Shown piece by piece: positions 1-5,431 of a stretch of 7,088 nt of DNA. The notes under the pieces are model-generated. The model did not search any database. It was not told the origin of the DNA and was given only the letters and a program-made list of their open reading frames with translations. Source of the stretch: Candidatus Izemoplasmatales bacterium (GTDB taxonomy: Bacteria; Bacillota_I; Bacilli_A; Izemoplasmatales; Hujiaoplasmataceae); NCBI GenBank assembly GCA_028694875.1, contig JAQVKB010000052.1:1-7088 (forward strand), in the 5' to 3' direction. The first letter of the stretch is position 1; each line of letters opens with the position of its first letter. The translations under genes were made by a program, and so were the position numbers.

Positions 1-207
1 GGTACCGATTAAGGGGTCGGTAATCGCATCGACCACGCGACTCACCGCAAAGATGGCTCCCGCTACCACACCTGACAACAACAAGTTGTCCGTCATCATC
101 AGCATGAAGAACACCGTGATTAAGTTGAATGATGCGGTCGTCGCGGTTTCGTTGCCACTGAACAGGACAAGTTCCCACCATTTGCTTTTCACATGTCGGT
201 TGGTCAA
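1..207 (-). CDS. GPH-family sugar:cation symporter (MelB-like), N-terminal fragment
   Basis: This is the first 69 codons of a membrane transporter; the rest lies beyond the window edge, so this is not evidence of a broken gene. The protein begins at a TTG codon (207-205) placed 8 nt after a near-perfect Shine-Dalgarno sequence; no ATG lies near that site. A short polar N-terminus is followed by a hydrophobic segment at about residues 27-37, then a second at about 41-56. Residues 57-68 read RVVDAITDPLIG, the characteristic signature of the glycoside-pentoside-hexuronide:cation symporter family (MFS_2 / MelB type), in which the first aspartate belongs to the cation-binding region. Family members import sugars or glycosides with Na+ or H+. 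The substrate cannot be told from this fragment. It has its own promoter and is separated from the upstream pckG gene by a terminator, so it probably forms its own unit. Confidence 0.82.
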   Translation of the reverse strand, partial: MTNRHVKSKWWELVLFSGNETATTASFNLITVFFMLMMTDNLLLSGVVAGAIFAVSRVVDAITDPLIGT

Positions 208-212
208 TACGG

Positions 213-221
213 TCACCTCCT
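213..221 (-). promoter_or_regulatory. Shine-Dalgarno site of the GPH transporter gene
   Basis: Read on the minus strand this is AGGAGGTGA, nine bases fully complementary to the 3' end of bacterial 16S rRNA. The distance from AGGAGG to the TTG codon is 8 nt. This site decides the start and may compensate for the weak initiation codon. Confidence 0.85.
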
Positions 222-233
222 AAACTTGGGTTC

Positions 234-242
234 ATTATAACA
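234..242 (-). promoter_or_regulatory. Extended -10 promoter of the GPH transporter gene
   Basis: On the minus strand the sequence is TGTTATAAT, an exact TATAAT hexamer (239-234) preceded by TGn. No good -35 hexamer is found 16-18 bases upstream, which is acceptable for an extended -10 promoter. Transcription would start near position 227, giving a leader of about 20 nt that carries the Shine-Dalgarno site near its 5' end. Confidence 0.6.
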
Positions 243-280
243 TAGAACTCATGGAACATGCGGACTTATACTCCGATTTC

Positions 281-315
281 AAAACAAAGACGTTCGAAGT
301 GGTTTTCGAACGTCT
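281..315 (-). terminator. Intrinsic terminator downstream of pckG
   Basis: A perfect 11-bp inverted repeat (288-298 and 305-315, arm AGACGTTCGAA on the plus strand) encloses a 6-nt loop. Read on the minus strand it lies just after the pckG stop codon and is followed by a T-rich stretch (TTTGTTTT, 288-281). The plus-strand side also has five T's (318-322), so it could act in both directions, but no gene is visible that would need termination from the left. Confidence 0.85.
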
Positions 316-324
316 GATTTTTAA

Positions 325-2118
325 TTATTTTGTCAGGTGGATTGCGGCAAATCGTGCTTCGAGTTGATCAAGTTCTTCCCTAAGTTTTTTTGGCAACAAG
401 TCGCCATAGATTTGATAATGCTCCTCAATCGATGCGATTTCTTGACGCCACTCTTCAGGATTCAGCGCAAACATCTCATCAAATTGCGTTTCGGAAATGG
501 AGAGCCCTTTGAGATCGAGATCTTGTTTGCGAGGCATGTATCCGATGGCGCTTTTTCGCGCTCCTTTTTCGCCTTCACAACGTTTCAAGATCCACTTGAG
601 AATGCGGCTGTTTTCAGAAAAACCAGGCCACAGATATTTGCCATCCTTTTTGCGGAACCAGTTGATATAGAAGATTCTCGGTAAATGCTCATGCTTGTAT
701 TTTTCACCAATTTCCAACCAATGAGATACGTAATCGGCGATATGATATCCAATAAAAGGAAGCATCGCAAAAGGATCTCTTCGTACTTTTCCATAGTCTT
801 TGGAAATAACGGCTTTGGTGATTTCAGATCCCATAATTGAACCCAAAAAGACGCCGTGTTGGAAATTAAAGCTTTCGTGAATGAGTGGAATTGTATTCGG
901 ACGTCGTCCACCAAACAAGATTGCAGAAATCGGTACGCCATCGGGATCTTCAAAATTAGGAGCCACCGCAGGATTGTTTTTGATTGGTGATGTAAAGCGA
1001 CTATTCGGATGAGCTGCTTTCTCTTTCGACAGTGGCGTCCAATCTCGACCTTGCCAGTCGATGAGATGATCAGGAGCTGTTGGCGTCATATCTTCCCACC
1101 ATACATCGCCATCATCTGTTAAAGCGACATTCGTGAATAAAGTGTCTTTGGATACTGTCGCCATTGCGTTTGGATTCGAGCGATAGGAAGTTCCCGGTGC
1201 GACACCAAAGAATCCAGCTTCAGGATTGATCGCATGCATCCAACCATCGTCACCCATCCGGAGCCACGCAATATCGTCACCTAAGATTTCGGCTTTCCAA
1301 CCTGGGAGGGAAGGTCGAATCATCGCGAGATTGGTTTTTCCGCAAGCACTTGGGAATGCTCCTGTGACATAGCGAACTTCGCCATCGGGATCTGTCAGTT
1401 TCAAGATGAGCATGTGCTCTGCGAGCCAGCCTTCTTTTCTTGCCAAAGCGGAAGCGATTCGGAGTGCAAAACATTTTTTACCAAGAAGCGCATTGCCACC
1501 ATACCCAGAACCATACGACCAAATCGTATTCTCCTCAGGAAAATGGCTGATATATTTTTCTTCAATCGGTGCACATGGCCATGGAACATCCTTTTGCCCT
1601 GGTTTCAAAGGCGCTCCGACGCTATGGATCGCTTTGATGAAATGCTCGTCCACGTAAGGTAAGACATGATCGCCTGTTCGTGTCATGATATGCATATGGA
1701 CAACGACATAGGGACTGTCGGTGAGCTCGATCCCCACTTTGGAAAAACGAGAACCAATGGGTCCCATCGAAAAGGGAATCATATACATCGTTCTTCCTTG
1801 CATACAACCTTCATATAGTTTCGACATCGTTGCCATGAGTTCGGACGTTTCTACCCAATTGTTGGTTGGACCCGCATCGCGTTGATTCTTGGTCGAAATG
1901 AAGGTACGGTTCTCGACTCTGGCAACATCGGAGGGATCACTGCGAAATAGATAACTATTCGGTCGTTTTTTGGGATTGAGTCGAATTGCTTTTCCAGCAT
2001 GGACCATTTCTTCAAGAAGCGAATCATATTCTTCGGTGGTGCCGTGCCAGTACACGATTCGATCGGGACGAGTCAGTTTCGCGATGTCCTCGATCCAGGC
2101 GGTAGCCATTGAATGCAT
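325..2118 (-). CDS. pckG: Phosphoenolpyruvate carboxykinase, GTP-dependent
   Basis: A complete protein of 597 residues, within the usual range for the GTP class of PEPCK and unlike the shorter ATP class. It catalyses oxaloacetate + GTP <-> phosphoenolpyruvate + GDP + CO2 in the cytoplasm. Motifs in order, numbered from the chosen start: GGNALLGKKCFALRIAS at about 207-223 (substrate and metal-binding lysine region), FPSACGKTNLAM at 255-266 (P-loop with the reactive cysteine typical of the GTP class), GDDIAWL at about 280-286 (metal-binding aspartate region), INPEAGFFGVAPGTS at about 297-311, FGGRRP near 402-407, NFQHGVF near 418-424, and NWFRKKDGKYLWPGFSENSR near 486-505. The frame also opens at a TTG (2136), but ATG at 2118 is preferred because AAAGGAG sits 6 nt before it. 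The gene stands alone: the divergent NYN gene lies upstream and a strong terminator follows. It may run in the gluconeogenic direction from amino-acid carbon, or in the carboxylating direction during fermentation; the sequence does not decide this. Confidence 0.97.
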   Translation of the reverse strand: MHSMATAWIEDIAKLTRPDRIVYWHGTTEEYDSLLEEMVHAGKAIRLNPKKRPNSYLFRSDPSDVARVENRTFISTKNQRDAGPTNNWVETSELMATMSKLYEGCMQGRTMYMIPFSMGPIGSRFSKVGIELTDSPYVVVHMHIMTRTGDHVLPYVDEHFIKAIHSVGAPLKPGQKDVPWPCAPIEEKYISHFPEENTIWSYGSGYGGNALLGKKCFALRIASALARKEGWLAEHMLILKLTDPDGEVRYVTGAFPSACGKTNLAMIRPSLPGWKAEILGDDIAWLRMGDDGWMHAINPEAGFFGVAPGTSYRSNPNAMATVSKDTLFTNVALTDDGDVWWEDMTPTAPDHLIDWQGRDWTPLSKEKAAHPNSRFTSPIKNNPAVAPNFEDPDGVPISAILFGGRRPNTIPLIHESFNFQHGVFLGSIMGSEITKAVISKDYGKVRRDPFAMLPFIGYHIADYVSHWLEIGEKYKHEHLPRIFYINWFRKKDGKYLWPGFSENSRILKWILKRCEGEKGARKSAIGYMPRKQDLDLKGLSISETQFDEMFALNPEEWRQEIASIEEHYQIYGDLLPKKLREELDQLEARFAAIHLTK

Positions 2119-2124
2119 TGTAGT

Positions 2125-2131
2125 CTCCTTT
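2125..2131 (-). promoter_or_regulatory. Shine-Dalgarno site that fixes the pckG start
   Basis: The minus strand reads AAAGGAG, followed by a 6-nt spacer and ATG at 2118-2116. The alternative upstream TTG at 2136 would place this ribosome-binding sequence inside the coding region as codons for Lys-Glu. I see no comparable site before the TTG. Confidence 0.85.
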
Positions 2132-2141
2132 GACAATGTGT

Positions 2142-2174
2142 GAAGCGCGGAAAGTTGTTGGAAATACGCGCTTC
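2142..2174. promoter_or_regulatory. Perfect inverted repeat, candidate operator between divergent genes
   Basis: Two perfect 8-bp arms, GAAGCGCG (2142-2149) and CGCGCTTC (2167-2174), are separated by 17 bp, with arm starts 25 bp apart. The second arm ends just before the extended -10 of the NYN gene and the likely -35 lies in the spacer. For pckG the whole element lies 24-56 bp upstream of the start codon, in the leader or core promoter. A dimeric regulator bound here could affect both genes. The spacer also repeats GGAAA (2149-2153 and 2160-2164). A stem in RNA is possible but the 17-nt loop is large and no T-tract follows, so a terminator is unlikely. Confidence 0.4.
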
Positions 2175-2185
2175 TTTGATATAAT
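2158..2185 (+). promoter_or_regulatory. Promoter of the NYN-domain gene
   Basis: An exact TATAAT (2180-2185) is preceded by TGA, making an extended -10. A 4-of-6 match to the -35 consensus, TTGGAA (2158-2163), lies 16 bp upstream. Transcription would start near 2192, leaving a very short leader of about 12 nt that just includes the Shine-Dalgarno sequence. Confidence 0.75.
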
Positions 2186-2193
2186 GGGTATAA

Positions 2194-2200
2194 GAGGTGA
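2194..2200 (+). promoter_or_regulatory. Shine-Dalgarno site of the NYN-domain gene
   Basis: GAGGTGA is complementary to the 16S rRNA tail. GAGG is 7 nt before the ATG at 2205-2207. It supports this ATG over in-frame upstream ATGs at 2130, 2136 and 2184, which lie at or upstream of the predicted transcription start. Confidence 0.8.
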
Positions 2201-2204
2201 AGCT

Positions 2205-2978
2205 ATGGATATCGAAAGCAAAAGCATTGCGCTTTTAATTGATGCGGAGAATATCTCTCCAAAATACATTGAAATTATTATTGATGAAGCCAATAAATAC
2301 GGGAAAATTAATTATCGGAGAGTGTATGGGGACTGGACAACTCCGCAGTTAAATCCTTGGAAACAGAGAATTAGTGAGTTTGGCTTAACACCAGTCCAAC
2401 AATACGCTTATACTTCAGGAAAAAACTCTTCCGATTTCACGTTGATCATTGACGCGATGGATATTTTGTATTCGGGGAAAGTCAATAGTTTCTGTATTGT
2501 CTCTTCCGATTCTGACTTCACAAAACTAGTGACAAGACTTCGCGAAGACAATATGTTTGTTTTCGGGATGGGAGAATCGAAAACACCAATTTCTCTCGTC
2601 AATTCTTGTGAGACGTTTGCTTATCTTGACAAGATGCTCTCTGCGGAGAAAGTTCCACTTCCATTGGAAGAGAAAAAAGAAGAAGTGGCCGCAAAGAAGA
2701 AACCAGCCAAAACTCAGACGCCGAAATTGGAAAGTTCGATTACACCTCTGAATAAAATCAAGATTGAAGTCAAAAACATTATTGAACAAAACATGGAAGA
2801 TGATGGATGGGCTTACTGGAGTTTGGTAGCCCAACTCATCCAACGGAAGTTTCCTGGGTTCCATCCGCGGAACTATGGAGAAAATGTTCGAGTGATTCAA
2901 TTCTTCGAGAAAATGGATGAATTCGAGATTAAGAAACTCAACACCGTCATTCATATTCGCAACAAATCCAAAGCCTAG
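2205..2978 (+). CDS. NYN (PIN-like nuclease) domain protein with C-terminal OST-HTH/LOTUS-like domain
   Basis: A complete 257-residue cytoplasmic protein with no signal peptide or membrane segment. Residues about 6-142 form a NYN domain (LabA/DUF88 group, PIN-like fold). The expected acidic metal-binding positions are present: D13 in LLIDAEN, D77 in SSDF, and D102/D104 in SSDSDF. A charged linker (about 150-175, rich in Lys and Glu) leads to residues about 181-254, which resemble an OST-HTH/LOTUS RNA-binding domain: a helical start (LNKIKIEVKNII), a GWAYWSLVAQLIQRKFPGFHPRNYG core and a closing FEIKKLNTVIHIR stretch. The family is thought to act on RNA, but no substrate is known for this type and nuclease activity here is inferred. 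It is a single-gene unit with its own promoter and terminator, divergent from pckG and convergent with the ornithine operon. Family assignment is firm for NYN and fairly good for LOTUS; the biological role is unknown. Confidence 0.9.
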   Translation: MDIESKSIALLIDAENISPKYIEIIIDEANKYGKINYRRVYGDWTTPQLNPWKQRISEFGLTPVQQYAYTSGKNSSDFTLIIDAMDILYSGKVNSFCIVSSDSDFTKLVTRLREDNMFVFGMGESKTPISLVNSCETFAYLDKMLSAEKVPLPLEEKKEEVAAKKKPAKTQTPKLESSITPLNKIKIEVKNIIEQNMEDDGWAYWSLVAQLIQRKFPGFHPRNYGENVRVIQFFEKMDEFEIKKLNTVIHIRNKSKA

Positions 2979-3000
2979 ACCGCCGATTGGCGGTTTTTTT
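2979..3000 (+). terminator. Intrinsic terminator of the NYN-domain gene
   Basis: A GC-rich 6-bp stem, ACCGCC (2979-2984) with GGCGGT (2989-2994), encloses a GATT loop and is followed by seven T's (2994-3000). It starts immediately after the TAG stop. Its T-tract overlaps the stop codon of the convergent orr gene (3001-2999). On the minus strand no T-tract follows the hairpin, so it is probably one-directional. Confidence 0.88.
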
Positions 3001-4063
3001 ATTCTTCGATGATTTTCTTTTTAATGTATTTTGACGTGGTGAGGGATAACAAACCCGGATAATCGACACCAAATGAAATGGCTTCTCCCAATTGATAACT
3101 GGTATCGGTGAGATCGACAATCAAATGATCGCTCGATGCCCCAATGATGCGGATTTGGGGGTCGATTGGAATGAGGTGCTCCGGCAAAATGTCTTGCTTT
3201 CCAATTGAGAGGATTCCACGACGGCGAATTCCCATATCTTCGATTTGTGGGATTTCGCCAAACGAATTCATGGTGGCCTCACCAATGGGAAGTGAGGGTT
3301 TTTGTTTGATTTCGATGATGTCGACATCGAGTTGGAAGATATCATCGTGAAATCCTTCAATCGGGTTTCCAAAGGCTGTTTCTCTTCCAAGAAGAAGACT
3401 TTCTCCAACTCTCAATTGACTGATTCCTTCTGGGATTGGGAATTGATCCCAAACACCAAACATCGAGGAATTTCCTCCAGAAACTACTCTCAGCCAAAGA
3501 TGAGTTTCTTGTTCAATCTTGTTTTTGATTTCGACCAATCGCGTTAAATTTTCTTGGGATGGCAATACCCCTCCGTAACAGGTGAGATTCGTTCCGATTC
3601 CAAGCAAATCAATGGAATCCATTTCCGAAATAGCGATGGCCGTGGCGATGGCTTCCTCGGGATCCAAGATTCCTTCACGAAGATCACCAAGATCAATCAT
3701 CAAAATCACGCCATGCCGACGATGGCTTTTTTGGGCGGCTAGATTCAATGATTGTACAATTGGAAGTTCCGAAACCAAGGAAACATCCGCGACCCGAACA
3801 CATCGGCTGCATTCTTGAAGGGATGGGCTACGAAGAAGCATTTTGGGAAGATCGATATGGCGAAAAGCGCTGAGGTTTTCGATTCTAGAGTCACCAAGAA
3901 AATCGGGAAGTGTTTGCCCGATGAGCTCAACCGCTTTTTTCCAACCTGACAACGCCTTGACGACAATCACGAGAGAGGAAATACCGTGGCGTGCGCAAGC
4001 AATGCGCGCCTGCACGGCGTTATGCGTCATTTTTTTGGCGTTGAGCGTGAGCGTCGCAGACAT
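2999..4063 (-). CDS. orr: Ornithine racemase (alanine racemase-like, PLP-dependent)
   Basis: A complete protein of 354 residues in the fold-type III PLP racemase family, lacking the extra C-terminal arrangement of classical alanine racemase. It probably interconverts L- and D-ornithine, feeding the D-ornithine aminomutase encoded two genes upstream. The Schiff-base lysine is expected at K36 in VIVVKALSG. Other barrel motifs are MIDLGDLREGI (about 122-132), GIGTNLTCYGG (155-165), SGGNSS (195-200, phosphate-binding region) and QLRVGESLLLGRE (216-228). Two adjacent ATGs are possible; the second (4063) is chosen because AAAGGAG lies 6 nt before it and only 3 nt before the first (4066). It follows the stop of the MutL-like gene by 3 nt and is the last gene of the block. 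Ornithine specificity rests on the family resemblance plus the oraE context; alone it could be called an amino-acid racemase. Confidence 0.88.
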   Translation of the reverse strand: MSATLTLNAKKMTHNAVQARIACARHGISSLVIVVKALSGWKKAVELIGQTLPDFLGDSRIENLSAFRHIDLPKMLLRSPSLQECSRCVRVADVSLVSELPIVQSLNLAAQKSHRRHGVILMIDLGDLREGILDPEEAIATAIAISEMDSIDLLGIGTNLTCYGGVLPSQENLTRLVEIKNKIEQETHLWLRVVSGGNSSMFGVWDQFPIPEGISQLRVGESLLLGRETAFGNPIEGFHDDIFQLDVDIIEIKQKPSLPIGEATMNSFGEIPQIEDMGIRRRGILSIGKQDILPEHLIPIDPQIRIIGASSDHLIVDLTDTSYQLGEAISFGVDYPGLLSLTTSKYIKKKIIEE

Positions 4064-4066
4064 CAT

Positions 4067-5431
4067 TTACTCCTTTCTCATACTTTGAAGTAACAATTGT
4101 TTCGCGGCTTGAGGATGCTGTTTGGATAATACACCACAAGCCGCCATGATGTAATCATGATCCATCATGATTTCAACCTTGGAAGAGGGTAGCAACAAGT
4201 CACTTCCAAGTGAAGCTAATGCATTTTCAACCAAACGATCGCCTCCGGGAATGCGAACCAAAGCACCGCCGGTGAGATAAACCTTTCGAACTGCGGTTAA
4301 GTCCTTCCCTTCGGCACGCATCGTTCTTCCAGAAGTTGTGTAGAGTGGTTTATAATGTCCTACATGCCGAGACAAAGCCACACGGACCGCTTCTTTTGTC
4401 AGCAAAGACACCAAAGGAATCTGGGATGGGGAAGGAATCGGTTTGTAATCTAATAGGAGTTGATTCCAAGCTTCCTTGGTAAGTTGAAGTTCTTCCATCA
4501 GATGTGATGGACCAATCATGTCAATCAAAACATCTTTGTTGATGTAGACGCCCAAATCACCCTCGACCGTGCGTTTTTCTTGGGGCTCAGGAGACATTAA
4601 GATGCGCTGAACGGCATCGTTTCCTTTGGCTACCGAATGAATATCAGTGGTGGCGCCACCGACATCAATGGCCATGATATCTTCGTCCTCATAGAGGAGT
4701 TTCAGACCTTCCATGACGGCGCCAGGCGTTGGAAGGATTGCGCCATGGATCTCCGAACGCAAAGACTCCATTCCTGGGGCATGGATGATATGTTCTTCAA
4801 ACAATTTTTGGATCATGGCACGTGGTTGTTCAACGCGTAATTGATCAATTTGTGGATAGACATTTTCACAAAGTGTTAAATAGGAAGTTTGCCCTTCCTC
4901 CAAGAAGATTTCAGCGATGGCTTCTTGGTTGACAATGTTACCAGCATATAGAACAGGGATATTTCGTTTCATCGAAGCGATGATTTTCGCATTGTCAAGC
5001 GCGGTTTGAGATTCACCGTAATCTACCCCGCCGGCAATCATGATCATATTGAGCGGCATGGAAGATAGTTTCTTTCGATCCATCTCGGTCAATTTTCCCG
5101 CGGTGACGAAGCGAATGTTTCCCCCCGCTCCCAAAGCGGCTTCTTTGGCGGCTTTGACCGTCATGTCGTAGACCAAACCGTGGACGCTCATCTTGAGACC
5201 GCCCGCGGCAGAAGATGTCGCAAAAGTTTCTTTGGCTTCAATGGGATGATTCATCTGTTGCTCAAGTGCGCGAAGCGCAAGACGAATTCCAATCGTGACA
5301 TCGCCTTCCAACACGGAAGTGGGAGCACTCGCTTGACCTAAAAACTGAGGTGTTGATGTGTCCAGTCCATGAAAAGCACTGACGACAGTGGTCGTCGAAC
5401 CGATTTCATAGACAAGCGCATCAATCTTCAT
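4067..5431 (-). CDS. MutL/GlmL-family ASKHA ATPase of the ornithine aminomutase operon
   Basis: A complete 454-residue protein of the GlmL/MutL family, named after the gene between the glutamate mutase subunit genes in clostridia and unrelated to the DNA mismatch-repair protein MutL. It has the actin/Hsp70/sugar-kinase nucleotide-binding pattern: phosphate-1 motif EIGSTTT (9-15), AGGVDYGE (133-140), phosphate-2 motif DVGGATTD (256-263) and an adenosine-type VYLTGGALVRIPGG (384-397). No membrane segment is seen. Its position between oraE and orr suggests it assists the adenosylcobalamin-dependent aminomutase, perhaps by exchanging damaged cofactor as the diol dehydratase reactivases do; that activity is inferred. 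The chosen ATG (5431) has AGGAGA 6 nt upstream. The coding region overlaps the oraE end by 11 nt (5421-5431), which suggests translational coupling. An in-frame upstream ATG at 5452 lacks such support. Confidence 0.9.
   Translation of the reverse strand: MKIDALVYEIGSTTTVVSAFHGLDTSTPQFLGQASAPTSVLEGDVTIGIRLALRALEQQMNHPIEAKETFATSSAAGGLKMSVHGLVYDMTVKAAKEAALGAGGNIRFVTAGKLTEMDRKKLSSMPLNMIMIAGGVDYGESQTALDNAKIIASMKRNIPVLYAGNIVNQEAIAEIFLEEGQTSYLTLCENVYPQIDQLRVEQPRAMIQKLFEEHIIHAPGMESLRSEIHGAILPTPGAVMEGLKLLYEDEDIMAIDVGGATTDIHSVAKGNDAVQRILMSPEPQEKRTVEGDLGVYINKDVLIDMIGPSHLMEELQLTKEAWNQLLLDYKPIPSPSQIPLVSLLTKEAVRVALSRHVGHYKPLYTTSGRTMRAEGKDLTAVRKVYLTGGALVRIPGGDRLVENALASLGSDLLLPSSKVEIMMDHDYIMAACGVLSKQHPQAAKQLLLQSMRKE
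4070..4076 (-). promoter_or_regulatory. Shine-Dalgarno site of orr, inside the end of the MutL-like gene
   Basis: The minus strand reads AAAGGAG, immediately before the TAA stop of the upstream gene. The spacing is 3 nt to the first ATG and 6 nt to the second, which favours the second. Its place within the last codons of the preceding gene points to coupled translation. Confidence 0.75.

Noticed and set aside
1..6. Window begins exactly with GGTACC, a KpnI site
   Set aside because: It lies in the transporter frame (Gly-Thr) and encodes ordinary residues; it may be a chance boundary and carries no biological meaning I can support.
337..953. Overlapping frames on both strands within the pckG 3' half (337-684 plus, 585-953 minus)
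   Set aside because: The pckG frame is intact and carries all family motifs throughout; these alternative frames have no independent support.
2130..2204. Longer NYN protein starting at ATG 2130
   Set aside because: This start is upstream of the predicted promoter -10 and has no Shine-Dalgarno site; the extra 25 residues do not look like part of the NYN domain.
2119..2204. A minus-strand promoter for pckG
   Set aside because: I searched for -35/-10 pairs with 16-18 bp spacing and found only weak matches, for example CATTGT at 2138-2133 and TTATAC near 2193-2188. One must exist here or inside the NYN gene start, but I cannot place it.
4145..4175. Repeated CATGAT units resembling a small repeat or operator
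   Set aside because: They fall inside the MutL-like gene and encode its MMDHDYIM stretch; Met, Asp and His codons explain the pattern.
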